A DNA stretch of 64,000 nt from NCBI RefSeq assembly GCF_000721265.1, contig NZ_JOFZ01000002.1, positions 248,001 through 312,000 on the forward strand, in the 5' to 3' direction. Origin of the DNA: Streptomyces sp. NRRL F-5126. GTDB lineage: Bacteria; Actinomycetota; Actinomycetes; Streptomycetales; Streptomycetaceae. A model generated the notes under the pieces. That model was not told the DNA's origin and made no database searches. It was given only the letters and a program-made list of their open reading frames with translations. A program made the position numbers and the translations under genes. Shown in pieces: positions 43,584 through 53,669 of this stretch; position 1 is the stretch's first letter, and every line of letters begins with the position of its first letter.

Positions 43584-44663
43584 ATGTTCGAGGCGGTCGA
43601 GGACCTCGTCGGCGAGCACGCCGATCTGGAGAAGAAGCTCGCCGACCCGTCGGTCCACGCTGACCAGGCCAACGCGCGCAGGCTCGGCAAGCGGTACGCG
43701 GAACTGACGCCCATCATCGGCGCCTACCGCTCCTGGAAGGGCACGGGCGACGACATCGCCACCGCGCGCGAGCTCGCCACCGAGGACCCCGACTTCGCCG
43801 CCGAGGTCAAGGAGCTCGAACAGCGCCGCGACCAGCTGACCGAGCGGCTGCGCCTGCTGCTCGTGCCGCGCGACCCCAGCGACGACAAGGACGTCATCCT
43901 GGAGATCAAGGCCGGCGCGGGCGGCGACGAGTCCGCCCTGTTCGCCGGGGACCTGCTGCGCATGTACCTGAGGTACGCCGAGCGCACCGGCTGGAAGACC
44001 GAGATCCTCGACTCCACCGAGTCCGAGCTCGGCGGCTACAAGGACGTCCAGGTAGCGGTGAAGACCAAGGGCGGTGGCGGCGCCACCGAGCCTGCGGGCG
44101 GCGTGTGGGCGCGGATGAAGTACGAGGGCGGTGTGCACCGTGTGCAGCGCGTGCCCGCGACCGAGTCGCAGGGCCGCATCCACACCTCGGCCGCGGGCGT
44201 CCTCGTGACGCCCGAGGCCGAGGAGATCGACGTCGAGATCAACCCGAACGACCTCCGCATCGACGTCTACCGCTCCTCGGGCCCCGGCGGCCAGTCCGTC
44301 AACACGACCGACTCCGCCGTCCGCATCACCCACCTGCCCACCGGCGTCGTGGCCTCCTGCCAGAACGAGAAGAGCCAGCTCCAGAACAAGGAGCAGGCCC
44401 TGCGCATCCTGCGCTCACGGCTGCTGGCCGCAGCCCAGGAAGAAGCCGAGTCGAAGGCGGCCGACGCGCGGCGCAGCCAGGTGCGCACCGTGGACCGCTC
44501 CGAGAAGATCCGGACGTACAACTTCCCCGAGAACCGCATTTCGGACCATCGCGTCGGCTTCAAGGCGTACAACTTGGACCAGGTGCTCGACGGCGACCTC
44601 GACGCCGTGATCCAGGCGTGCGTCGACGCGGACTCCGCCGCGAAGCTCGCCGCCGCCCAGTAG
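43584..44663 (+). CDS. prfA: Peptide chain release factor 1
   Basis: A 359-residue class I release factor for UAG/UAA. The catalytic GGQ lies in '[17 protein letters not shown]' (near residue 235), the methylation target of the PrmC encoded next. The alpha-helical N-domain and the '[12 protein letters not shown]' segment are intact. AGGAG lies 9 nt upstream. Confidence 0.97.
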   Translation: MFEAVEDLVGEHADLEKKLADPSVHADQANARRLGKRYAELTPIIGAYRSWKGTGDDIATARELATEDPDFAAEVKELEQRRDQLTERLRLLLVPRDPSDDKDVILEIKAGAGGDESALFAGDLLRMYLRYAERTGWKTEILDSTESELGGYKDVQVAVKTKGGGGATEPAGGVWARMKYEGGVHRVQRVPATESQGRIHTSAAGVLVTPEAEEIDVEINPNDLRIDVYRSSGPGGQSVNTTDSAVRITHLPTGVVASCQNEKSQLQNKEQALRILRSRLLAAAQEEAESKAADARRSQVRTVDRSEKIRTYNFPENRISDHRVGFKAYNLDQVLDGDLDAVIQACVDADSAAKLAAAQ

Positions 44664-44674
44664 GAGGAACCAGC

Positions 44675-45592
44675 GTGCAGCCACCACACGGCGGGCCCCC
44701 CGGGGGCGACGGCGCGCCACGGGAGGCACGCCGCGCCGCCGCACCGCGCAGCCTGCTGCTCGCCGAGGTCGCCCAGGCGACCCGGCGGCTCGCGGACGCC
44801 GGCGTGCCGTCGCCGCGGTTCGACGCGGAGGAGCTCGCCGCGTACGTGCACGGTGTGAAGCGCGGCGCGCTGCACACCGTCGGCGACACCGACTTCGACG
44901 CGCGCTACTGGGAGGCGATCGCACGCCGCGAGGCGCGCGAGCCCCTCCAGCACATCACCGGCCGCGCCTTCTTCCGCTACCTGGAACTCCAGGTGGGCCC
45001 GGGCGTCTTCGTGCCCCGCCCCGAGACCGAGTCCGTGGTGGGCTGGGCGATAGACGCCGTGCGCGCGATGGACGTCGTCGAGCCCGTCGTCGTCGACCTG
45101 TGCGCGGGCTCGGGCGCGATCGCGCTGGCCATCGCCCAGGAGGTGCCGCGCTCGACGGTGCACGCGGTGGAGCTGTCCGACGACGCCCTCGTGTGGACAC
45201 GCAAGAACGCCGACGGGTCGCGGGTCACCGTGCACGCGGGCGACGCGCTGGGCGCGCTGCCCGAACTGGACGGCCAGGTCGACCTGGTGATCTCCAACCC
45301 GCCGTACATCCCGCTCACCGAATGGGAGTACGTGGCGCCCGAGGCGCGCGACCACGACCCCAGGATGGCGCTGTTCTCCGGCGAGGACGGCCTCGACACC
45401 ATCCGGGGCATCGAACGCACCGCGCACCGGCTGCTGCGCCCCGGCGGGCTCGTCGTCATCGAGCACGCGGACACGCAGGGCGGCCAGGTGCCGTGGATCT
45501 TCAGCGAGGAGGCCGGCTGGGCCGACGCGGCCGACCACCCGGATCTCAACAACCGGCCACGGTTCGCGACCGCCCGCAGGGCGATGCCGTGA
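44675..45592 (+). CDS. prmC: Peptide chain release factor N(5)-glutamine methyltransferase
   Basis: A 305-residue SAM-dependent methylase with an N-terminal helical RF-binding domain ('LLLAEVAQATRRLADAGVPSPRFDAEEL'), SAM motif 'VVDLCAGSGAIALAI' and catalytic NPPY ('VISNPPYIPL', near residue 208). It methylates the GGQ glutamine of release factors. GTG 44675 follows AGGAGGAA. It is 11 bp from prfA and therefore in its operon. Confidence 0.95.
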   Translation: MQPPHGGPPGGDGAPREARRAAAPRSLLLAEVAQATRRLADAGVPSPRFDAEELAAYVHGVKRGALHTVGDTDFDARYWEAIARREAREPLQHITGRAFFRYLELQVGPGVFVPRPETESVVGWAIDAVRAMDVVEPVVVDLCAGSGAIALAIAQEVPRSTVHAVELSDDALVWTRKNADGSRVTVHAGDALGALPELDGQVDLVISNPPYIPLTEWEYVAPEARDHDPRMALFSGEDGLDTIRGIERTAHRLLRPGGLVVIEHADTQGGQVPWIFSEEAGWADAADHPDLNNRPRFATARRAMP

Positions 45593-45728
45593 CCGGCGAG
45601 GTGCAGAATGTGGCCGCGAACGGGGGACCGGGGGAGCGCATGGCACGGCCTGACGCGGCCGGCCGCCCGCCGCGGCACCGAGCGCCCGGCGGCGAACCGG
45701 GCCCAGGAAACCGAAGGAGCCTGTGAAC

Positions 45729-46376
45729 ATGGCACGGCGTTACGACACCAACGACGCGACCGACCGCACCACCGGTCTGCGAGAGGCAGCGTCCGCCGTG
45801 CGGCGCGGGGAGCTCGTCGTGCTGCCCACCGACACGGTGTACGGCATCGGCGCCGACGCGTTCGCGGCGGAGGCCGTCGGCGACCTGCTGGAGGCGAAGG
45901 GCCGGGGCCGTTCCATGCCGAGCCCCGTGCTCATCGGCTCGCCCAACACGCTGCACGGCCTCGTCACGGACTTCTCCGAGCAGGCGTGGGAGCTGGTCGA
46001 CGCGTTCTGGCCCGGCGCGCTCACCCTCGTCGCCAAGCACCAGCCGTCGCTGCAGTGGGACCTCGGGGACACCCGCGGCACCGTCGCCGTGCGGATGCCG
46101 CTGCACCCCGTCGCGATCGAACTGCTCACGGAGGTCGGCCCGATGGCCGTCTCCAGCGCCAACCTGACCGGGCACCCGGCGCCCGAGGACTGCGACGCGG
46201 CGCAGAACATGCTCGGCGACTCCATCTCCGTGTACCTGGACGGCGGCCCCACGCCGGGCAACGTGCCGTCGTCCATCGTCGACGTCACCGGGAAGGTGCC
46301 GGTCCTGCTGCGCGCCGGCGCGCTCGACGCCGACGAGCTCCGCAAGGTGGCCCCCGACCTAGAGGTGGCCAGTTGA
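45729..46376 (+). CDS. L-threonylcarbamoyladenylate synthase
   Basis: A 215-residue Sua5/YwlC/YrdC protein that makes threonylcarbamoyl-AMP for the t6A37 modification of ANN-decoding tRNAs. It has 'VVLPTDTVYGIGADAF', 'PMAVSSANLTG' and 'PSSIVDVTG'. ATG 45729 gives better spacing from AAGGAG than the in-frame GTG 45723. The stop overlaps the next start by 4 nt (TTGA). Confidence 0.94.
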   Translation: MARRYDTNDATDRTTGLREAASAVRRGELVVLPTDTVYGIGADAFAAEAVGDLLEAKGRGRSMPSPVLIGSPNTLHGLVTDFSEQAWELVDAFWPGALTLVAKHQPSLQWDLGDTRGTVAVRMPLHPVAIELLTEVGPMAVSSANLTGHPAPEDCDAAQNMLGDSISVYLDGGPTPGNVPSSIVDVTGKVPVLLRAGALDADELRKVAPDLEVAS

Positions 46377-47026
46377 CCCTCCCTGAGGGGCGTGGCATAG
46401 CGGACACCGCACACGGAGGCGGCAGCACGTTCCGCATCCTCCACGTCAGTACCGGCAACGTCTGCCGCTCGCCCATCACCGAGCGGCTCAACCGGCATGC
46501 CCTCTCCGCCCGCCTCGGCGAGCGGCTGGCCGGCGGACTTGTCGTGGAGAGCGCGGGCACCTGGGGGCACGAGGGCGCCCCCATGGAGGCCAACGCCGAG
46601 GCCGTGCTCGCCGACTTCGGCGCGGACACGGCAGGATTCGTCGGGCGCGAGCTGCTCGACGAGCACGTCATCAGGGCCGACCTGGTCCTGACGGCCACGC
46701 GCGACCACCGCGCGCAGGTCATCTCGATGGGCCACTCGGCGGGCCTGCGCACCTTCACCCTGAAGGAGTTCACCCGGCTGGTGCGGGCGATAGACCCCGC
46801 CACCCTGCCCGACCCGCTGGACGACGGCGTCGTGGAGCGCGCGCGTGCCCTCGTCAGGGCGGCGGCCGCGCTGCGCGGCTGGCTGCTCGCGCCGAGCCCG
46901 GAGGCCGACGAGGTCTACGACCCGTACGGCGCCCCGATCACCCTGTTCCGCTCCATCGGCGACGAGATCCACCAGGCGCTCGACCCGGTCGTGACGGCCC
47001 TGACGGGCGTCCCCGCCGCGCTCTGA
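46373..47026 (+). CDS. Low-molecular-weight protein-tyrosine-phosphatase-like protein with Ser at the nucleophile position
   Basis: A 217-residue LMW-PTP fold protein. The P-loop reads 'VSTGNVCRSPITE' where active enzymes have VCxGNxCRSP: the catalytic first Cys is Ser (codon AGT at 46448-46450), while the second Cys and the Arg remain. The general-acid Asp loop is kept as 'YDPYG'. The rest of the fold is full length, with a 15-residue N-terminal addition. The start is TTG 46373, overlapping the sua5 stop. It should bind phosphate groups but lack normal Cys-based hydrolysis. Confidence 0.82.
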   Translation: MTLPEGRGIADTAHGGGSTFRILHVSTGNVCRSPITERLNRHALSARLGERLAGGLVVESAGTWGHEGAPMEANAEAVLADFGADTAGFVGRELLDEHVIRADLVLTATRDHRAQVISMGHSAGLRTFTLKEFTRLVRAIDPATLPDPLDDGVVERARALVRAAAALRGWLLAPSPEADEVYDPYGAPITLFRSIGDEIHQALDPVVTALTGVPAAL

Positions 47027-47112
47027 GCCCCGCCGCGCTCCGGCCCCCGCGCGGCATGCGCGCCCCCGCTCTACCCTGGGACGTACCCGCCCACAGCCGA
47101 CAGGAGCGCCCC

Positions 47113-48384
47113 ATGTCGGTCACAGCCTCCGCGTACACGCCGCCGTCCGGCGCCTTCGCCGACGCCTCGGGCGCCCTGCGCCGCCAGGACCCCGAGATCG
47201 CCGACGTCCTGCTCGGCGAGGCACGCCGCCAGGCGGACAGCCTCCAGCTCAGCGCCGCCGAGAACTTCACCTCGGCGGCCGTGCTCGCCGCACTCGCCTC
47301 ACCGCTCGCGAACAAGTACGCCGAGGGCTACCCGGGCGCACGCCACCACGGCGGCTGCGAGATGGCCGACGCCGCCGAGCGGATCGCCGTCTCCCGCGCG
47401 AGCACCCTGTTCGGCGCCGCGCACGCCAACGTCCAGCCGCACTCGGGATCCTCCGCCGTGCTCGCCGCGTACGCCGCGCTGCTCAGGCCGGGCGACACCG
47501 TGCTCGCGCTCGGGCTGCCGCACGGCGGGCACCTCACCCACGGCGCGCCCGTCAACTTCTCCGGCCGCTGGTTCGACTTCGTCGGCTACGGCGTCGACCC
47601 CGCCACCGGACTCATCGACTACGACCAGGTGCGCACCCTCGCCCGCACGCACCATCCCAAGGCCCTCGTGTGCGGATCCATCGCCTACCCGCGCCACATC
47701 GACCACGCCGCGTTCCGGGAGATCGCCGACGAGGTCGGCGCGTACCTGATCGCGGACGAGGCGCACCCCATGGGCCTGGTCGCGGGCGGCGTGGCGCCCA
47801 GCCCCGTGCCGTACGCGGACATCGTCTGCGCGACCACGCACAAGGTGCTGCGCGGCCCGCGCGGCGGGATGGTCCTGTGCGGCGAGCGGCTGGCGGGGCG
47901 GGTGGACCGCGCGGTGTTCCCGTTCAGCCAGGGCGGCGCGCAGATGCACGTGATCGCCGGCAAGGCCGTCGCGTTCGGCGAGGCGGCGACGGAGGCCTTC
48001 GCCTCGTACGCACGCCGCGTGGTCGCCAACGCCCGCGTCCTCGCGGACGCGCTCGCCGCCGAGGGCCTCGACATCACGACGGGCGGCACCGACACCCACC
48101 TGATCGGCGCCGACCCGGCGCCGCTCGGCATGGACGGCAGGGCCGCCCGGGCCCGCCTGGCCGCCGCCGGCATGGTCCTCGACACCTGCGTGCTGCCGCG
48201 CGGCGCACGGCGCGGCCTGCGCCTCGGCACCGCCGCCGTGACCACTCAGGGCATGCGCGAGGACGAGATGCGTGCGATCGCGGCCCTGCTCGGGGCGGCG
48301 CTGACCGGTGGCGAGCGGCGGGTGCGCGCGGTGCGCGGGGAAGTGCGTGATCTTGCGGGGCTGTTCCCGCCCTATACTTCGTAG
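47113..48384 (+). CDS. glyA: Serine hydroxymethyltransferase family enzyme
   Basis: A 423-residue fold-type I PLP enzyme that interconverts serine and glycine with tetrahydrofolate. The PLP lysine is Lys244 in 'CATTHKVLRGPRGG'; 'SAAENFTS' and 'NKYAEGYPG' are also present. Some typical stretches are altered: 'ARHHGGCE' for RYYGGCE and 'HSGSSAVLAAYAALL' for HSGAQAN. It may therefore be a divergent paralogue. ATG 47113 has AGGAG 8 nt upstream. Confidence 0.88.
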   Translation: MSVTASAYTPPSGAFADASGALRRQDPEIADVLLGEARRQADSLQLSAAENFTSAAVLAALASPLANKYAEGYPGARHHGGCEMADAAERIAVSRASTLFGAAHANVQPHSGSSAVLAAYAALLRPGDTVLALGLPHGGHLTHGAPVNFSGRWFDFVGYGVDPATGLIDYDQVRTLARTHHPKALVCGSIAYPRHIDHAAFREIADEVGAYLIADEAHPMGLVAGGVAPSPVPYADIVCATTHKVLRGPRGGMVLCGERLAGRVDRAVFPFSQGGAQMHVIAGKAVAFGEAATEAFASYARRVVANARVLADALAAEGLDITTGGTDTHLIGADPAPLGMDGRAARARLAAAGMVLDTCVLPRGARRGLRLGTAAVTTQGMREDEMRAIAALLGAALTGGERRVRAVRGEVRDLAGLFPPYTS

Positions 48385-48423
48385 ACTGCCGCGGCTCCGG
48401 TGCGGCGGCCCCTGAGCGCGCCC

Positions 48424-48446
48424 GCGGTTGCCCGACGTGCAACCGC
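48424..48446 (+). terminator. Stem-loop after glyA
   Basis: GCGGTTGC (48424-48431) pairs with GCAACCGC (48439-48446) around a 7-nt loop, extendable with flanking CG pairs, 40 nt past the stop. It could end the upstream transcript. Confidence 0.4.
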
Positions 48447-48542
48447 CGCGGCCCTCCGCGGTGTCCTCGCCTGTGAGGCGGTCCGTACGCGGCGAGGGCT
48501 AGGGTGTGGGGCTGATGGCCAGCGATACTTGTGGGGCAGCCC

Positions 48543-49880
48543 GTGCGTGATTACCTGCTGACGCTCTGTGTGACGGCTGCGGTGACCTATCTGCTGACCG
48601 GCCCGGTGCGGAAGTTCGCCGTCGCGGTCGGCGCGATGACCGCGATCCGCTCCCGTGACGTGCACCGCGAGCCCACTCCCCGCCTCGGCGGTGTGGCCAT
48701 GTTCCTCGGGCTGTGCGCGGGTCTGCTGGTCGCCGACAACCTGCACAACCTCAACGGGGTCTTCGCGCAGTCCAACGAGCCGCGCGCGCTGCTCTCCGGC
48801 GCGGCGCTGATCTGGCTGATCGGCGTCCTGGACGACAAGTTCGAGATCGACGCGCTGATCAAGCTGGGCGCGCAGATGATCGCCGCGGGCGTCATGGTCA
48901 TGCAGGGCCTCACCATCCTCTGGCTGCCGATCCCCGGCGTGGGCACCGTCTCGCTCACCCAGTGGCAGTCGACGCTGCTGACCGTCGCCGTCGTCGTCAT
49001 CACCATCAACGCGGTGAACTTCGTGGACGGCCTCGACGGCCTCGCCGCCGGCGTCGTGTGCATCGCGGCCGCCGCGTTCTTCCTGCACGCGTACCACCTC
49101 TGGTACGGGTACGGCATCGAGGCCGCCGCGCCCGCGACCCTGTTCGCGTCGATCCTCATGGGCATGTGCCTCGGCTTCCTGCCGCACAACATGAGCCCCG
49201 CCCGCATCTTCATGGGCGACTCGGGCTCCATGCTGATCGGCCTCGTGCTCGCCGCGGGCCCGATCTCGGTGACGGGCCAGGTGGACCCGGACATCCTCAA
49301 GCTGTTCGAGGGCGGCACGCGCGGCGCGACCCACGCGGCGCTGCCGGTGTTCATCCCGCTGCTGCTGCCGCTGACGATCATCGCCATCCCGCTCGCCGAC
49401 CTGCTGCTCGCCGTCGTGCGCCGTACCTGGAACGGCAAGTCGCCGTTCGCGGCCGACCGCGGCCACCTGCACCACCGGCTGCTGGACATCGGGCACTCCA
49501 AGACCCGTGCCGTGCTGATCATGTATTTCTGGTCGGCGCTGATCGCGTTCGGTGTCGTCCTCTACTCGGTCATGTACTCGGCGGACGGTTCGACATGGGT
49601 GCTGCCCCTGCTGGTCGGCCTGAGCGCGGTGGGCCTCGTGCTCCTGCTGCTGCCGCGGTTCAGGCCGCGCGCGCCGCACTGGGCCCAGTCGTTCGTGCCG
49701 CCCCGCTACCGCCGCTCACGCAGACGCGAAGGCATGGCGGATGGTGATGGCATGAACACGGAGGGAAGTGCCGAAGAATCCGGGCAGCCGGCGCCCATGC
49801 CCGTCGGCGTCAACGGAGCGACGGCGCTGAGCGCTCGTTCGCGTCTCACCGATCGCGGGAAAGCCGAGTCAACTCGTTGA
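48543..49880 (+). CDS. MraY/WecA/TagO-family undecaprenyl-phosphate sugar-1-phosphate transferase
   Basis: A 445-residue polyprenyl-phosphate transferase with about 11 membrane segments. Motifs: 'VHREPTPRLGG', 'GVLDDKFEIDALIKL', 'NFVDGLDGLAAG', 'RIFMGDSGSMLIG' and 'RGHLHHRLLDIGHS'. The HLHHRLL loop places it with WecA/TagO (GlcNAc-1-P) rather than MraY. It would begin a cell-wall glycopolymer linkage unit. A hydrophilic tail of about 60 residues follows. GTG 48543 is preferred over GTG 48531 because the conserved N-terminus starts there. Confidence 0.92.
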   Translation: MRDYLLTLCVTAAVTYLLTGPVRKFAVAVGAMTAIRSRDVHREPTPRLGGVAMFLGLCAGLLVADNLHNLNGVFAQSNEPRALLSGAALIWLIGVLDDKFEIDALIKLGAQMIAAGVMVMQGLTILWLPIPGVGTVSLTQWQSTLLTVAVVVITINAVNFVDGLDGLAAGVVCIAAAAFFLHAYHLWYGYGIEAAAPATLFASILMGMCLGFLPHNMSPARIFMGDSGSMLIGLVLAAGPISVTGQVDPDILKLFEGGTRGATHAALPVFIPLLLPLTIIAIPLADLLLAVVRRTWNGKSPFAADRGHLHHRLLDIGHSKTRAVLIMYFWSALIAFGVVLYSVMYSADGSTWVLPLLVGLSAVGLVLLLLPRFRPRAPHWAQSFVPPRYRRSRRREGMADGDGMNTEGSAEESGQPAPMPVGVNGATALSARSRLTDRGKAESTR

Positions 49881-50208
49881 CCTCTACAAGTAGAGAACGG
49901 GTCATTGCGGACAATCGGCCTCATTAGCACGTTGAGGGCTGTCGTGTCCTGCACACGCGAGCGGAATGACCCTCACGTGTGACAGTCAGCACACCAAAGA
50001 GGTAAAGACCTCATCAAATAGTTTGTGATACCGTTCACTACCAGGTGAGGGACACCGAAAGGCCTTGGCAGGAACGGCCCTTCGGGTGGGGTGCACCCGA
50101 AGGTCTGTCAGGCCGGGGAGCTAACCTCTGTGCGACGTCGGAGAGTCGACGCGTCACCGTCCTCCACCGTCTGCACACCCACCCCCAAGTCCCGCTGGAG
50201 CTGTCCTC
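49881..50208 (+). promoter_or_regulatory. Upstream region of the atp operon with CRP-like motifs and a stem-loop
   Basis: No gene lies in these 328 bp. Two CRP-like dyads are visible: TGTGA-N6-GCACA (49978-49993) and TGTGA-N6-TCACT (50024-50039), each one mismatch from TGTGA-N6-TCACA. GAGGT-N4-ACCTC lies between them (49999-50012). A perfect 10-bp stem (50079-50088 with 50094-50103, 5-nt loop) lies in the probable leader of atpI. A 14-bp palindrome, CTCTAC-AA-GTAGAG, sits at 49882-49895. Confidence 0.45.
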
Positions 50209-50679
50209 ATGCAGTCCAACGACGCCCGGATTCTCCGGGGTTCGGCGATCATCGCCGGTCCCGTGGGAGTCGTAGCCACTGTTGTCAGCGCCATCGTCGC
50301 CGGTGAGAAGGGCCTGATCGGCGGACTTGTCGCGCTTGCCGTCGTGGCTGTCTTCTTCGGCGCGGGCACGGCCGCGCTGATGCGCCTGACGCGGGACACC
50401 CCCCAGGTCGCCATGACGGCGGGACTCCTGGTCTACGCGGTGCAGATCCTGCTCATCGGCGTCTTCATCATCGTCTTCCGTGACACCACGCTGTTCAACG
50501 CGCGGGCCTTCGCCCTGACACTGCTGGTGACAGCGCTGTCCTGGGTGGGCGGCCAGGTCAAGCAGAGCCTCACCGCCAAGATGCTCTACGTCGACACCGA
50601 GGCGACGTTCCCCGGCAAGCCGGCCGCCGGCAAGGGGGCCGGACGCGCGTCGAAGGCGAAGTCCTACGATGCGGCTTGA
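50209..50679 (+). CDS. atpI: ATP synthase protein I
   Basis: A 156-residue four-helix membrane protein that begins the atp operon in streptomycetes ('GPVGVVATVVSAIVAGEKGLIGG'). AtpI helps assemble the c-ring or handle Mg in other bacteria and is not essential for catalysis. The C-terminal tail is Lys/Ala-rich. Confidence 0.88.
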   Translation: MQSNDARILRGSAIIAGPVGVVATVVSAIVAGEKGLIGGLVALAVVAVFFGAGTAALMRLTRDTPQVAMTAGLLVYAVQILLIGVFIIVFRDTTLFNARAFALTLLVTALSWVGGQVKQSLTAKMLYVDTEATFPGKPAAGKGAGRASKAKSYDAA

Positions 50680-50982
50680 GACCGGCGTGAAGAGGGCTGA
50701 TAGCGATCTGCTATCGTCCGGAAGCGCTTGCGGCCGCGGGGTCCGACCGCTGCTCACGAGCAGGGCGGAAACCATCTCTGACGGCTCGCGGCGTTTCCGA
50801 GTCGACCGGACCGACTGCTGTGGCGACAGCGAGACAGCCGGACTGCCCGGTCCTCGGCCGACACTTCCCGTGGATCGCGGCGGCACCGCCACACCACGTC
50901 TCCCGTGCCGAACCGCGGCTTCATCCGCCGCGCTGACACACAAGGTTGCCGTTTCCCATGCATCACGACGAAGGAGTCACGG
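50680..50982 (+). promoter_or_regulatory. atpI-atpB spacer with stem-loop
   Basis: A 303-bp spacer without a gene. GATAGC (50699-50704) and GCTATC (50710-50715) form a short stem just after the atpI stop. The rest has several short dyads but no clear promoter. It may hold a processing site or a second promoter for atpB-C. Confidence 0.4.
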
Positions 50983-52124
<1,142 letters not shown>

Positions 52125-52157
52125 TAGCCCGATCCCGATTCGACGAAAGGTTCAGAC

Positions 52158-52706
52158 ATGATGACCTTCCTGGCCGCCGAGGGGGCGCAGAACCCGCTCA
52201 TCCCGGACATGACGGAACTCGTCGTCGGCATCCTCTGCTTCCTGATCGTCTTCGGTTTCCTCGGTAAGAAGCTCCTGCCGAACATCCAGAAGACGCTGGA
52301 GGAGCGGCACGACGCGATCGAGGGCGGCATTGAGCGTGCGGCCGAGGCGCAGGCCGAGGCCAACCAGACCCTTGAGCAGTACAAGGCACAGCTGGCCGAG
52401 GCCAGGCACGAGGCCGCGCGGCTCCGCCAGGAGGCGACCGAGCAGGGTGCCACGATCATCCAGCAGATGCGGGAAGAGGGGCAGCGGCAGCGCGAGGAGA
52501 TCGTCGCCGCCGGCCACACCCAGATCGAGGTCGACCGCAAGGCCGCCGCGGTGGCGCTGCGCCAGGACGTGGGCAAGCTCGCCACCGAACTGGCCGGCAA
52601 GCTCGTCGGCGAGTCCCTTGAGGACCACGCCAGGCAGAGCCGCACCATCGACCGGTTCCTCGACCAGCTCGAGGGCAGTGCCGCGAACGTAGAGGCGACG
52701 CGATGA
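52158..52706 (+). CDS. atpF: F0F1 ATP synthase subunit b
   Basis: A 182-residue stator subunit: one N-terminal membrane helix ('LVVGILCFLIVFGFLG'), then a long charged coiled coil rich in Glu, Ala, Gln and Arg. It overlaps atpH by 4 nt. Confidence 0.96.
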   Translation: MMTFLAAEGAQNPLIPDMTELVVGILCFLIVFGFLGKKLLPNIQKTLEERHDAIEGGIERAAEAQAEANQTLEQYKAQLAEARHEAARLRQEATEQGATIIQQMREEGQRQREEIVAAGHTQIEVDRKAAAVALRQDVGKLATELAGKLVGESLEDHARQSRTIDRFLDQLEGSAANVEATR

Positions 52707-53521
52707 ACGGAGCGAGCCGCGAGGCGCTCACCGCAGCGCGCGAGCGCCTCGACGCCCTGACCGACGCGCCGTCGGCCGACGCGGCGGGCCTCGCCGAGGA
52801 CCTGGCCGCCGTGACGTCGCTGCTCGACCGCGAGAGGGCGCTGCGCCGCGTCCTGACCGACCCGGTCCAGGGCGAGGACGCCAAGGCCGCGCTCGCCGGG
52901 CGGCTGCTCGACGGGCAGGTCGGGTCCGCGGCTGCGGATCTCGTGTCCGGCATGGTCAGGTCCCGCTGGTCGCAGTCGCGCGACCTGGTCGACGCCATCG
53001 AGGAGCTCGCCGCCACCGCGGACCTCACGGCGGCGCAGGGCGCGGGCCGCCTCGACAACGTCGAGGACGAGCTGTTCCGGTTCGGCCGCATCGTCGAGTC
53101 GGACGCCGGCCTGCGGGCGGCGCTCACGGACAGGGCGGCACCGGCCTCCGCCAAGGCCACCCTCCTGACCAGGCTTCTCGGCGGTCGCGCCGACGCGGTC
53201 ACGGTCCGCCTCGTCGAGCGTCTCGTCACACGGCCGCGTGGCCGTAGCCTGGAGGACGGACTCAGGTCCTTGTCCGGGCTCGCGGCCGCCCGCCGGGATC
53301 GGATGGTCGCCGTGGTCACCTCGGCGGTCCCGCTCACCGACGGACAGCAGCGCAGGCTGGGAGCCGTGCTGGCGAAGCTGTACGGCAAGCAGATGCACCT
53401 GAATCTCGATGTGGACCCCGAGGTCCTCGGCGGGATCTCGGTGCGCATCGGCGACGAGGTCATCAACGGCACGGTCCAGGAGCGCCTCGAAGAGGCGAAC
53501 CGGCAGCTCGGCGGCCGCTGA
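52703..53521 (+). CDS. atpH: F0F1 ATP synthase subunit delta
   Basis: A 272-residue OSCP/delta subunit linking the stator to F1. At about 270 residues it is the longer actinobacterial form (about 180 in E. coli), with the extra length in the N-terminal half. The C-terminal '[24 protein letters not shown]' motif is conserved. Confidence 0.95.
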   Translation: MNGASREALTAARERLDALTDAPSADAAGLAEDLAAVTSLLDRERALRRVLTDPVQGEDAKAALAGRLLDGQVGSAAADLVSGMVRSRWSQSRDLVDAIEELAATADLTAAQGAGRLDNVEDELFRFGRIVESDAGLRAALTDRAAPASAKATLLTRLLGGRADAVTVRLVERLVTRPRGRSLEDGLRSLSGLAAARRDRMVAVVTSAVPLTDGQQRRLGAVLAKLYGKQMHLNLDVDPEVLGGISVRIGDEVINGTVQERLEEANRQLGGR

Positions 53522-53607
53522 CGGCGTCACCGCCGGGCAGCGCGGCGACACAACGGTAATGAGCAGGGAGCGGCCCGGTTGGGCCGTGCAGAAATTGCAG
53601 AAGATTC

Positions 53608-53624
53608 CTGGGGGTCGCCCCCAG
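53608..53624 (+). promoter_or_regulatory. Stem-loop between atpH and atpA
   Basis: CTGGGGG and CCCCCAG pair around a TCG loop, 46 nt before the atpA start within a 148-bp spacer. Confidence 0.4.
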
Positions 53625-53669
53625 ACCCCAAAGAAACTTCGGGCCCAACAAGGAGAGCAGGGAACCCAG

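Noticed and set aside
45608..46372. N-terminal extension of the LMW phosphatase-like frame back to 45608
   Set aside because: The extension overlaps the whole sua5 gene in another frame; the TTG overlapping the sua5 stop is the sensible start.
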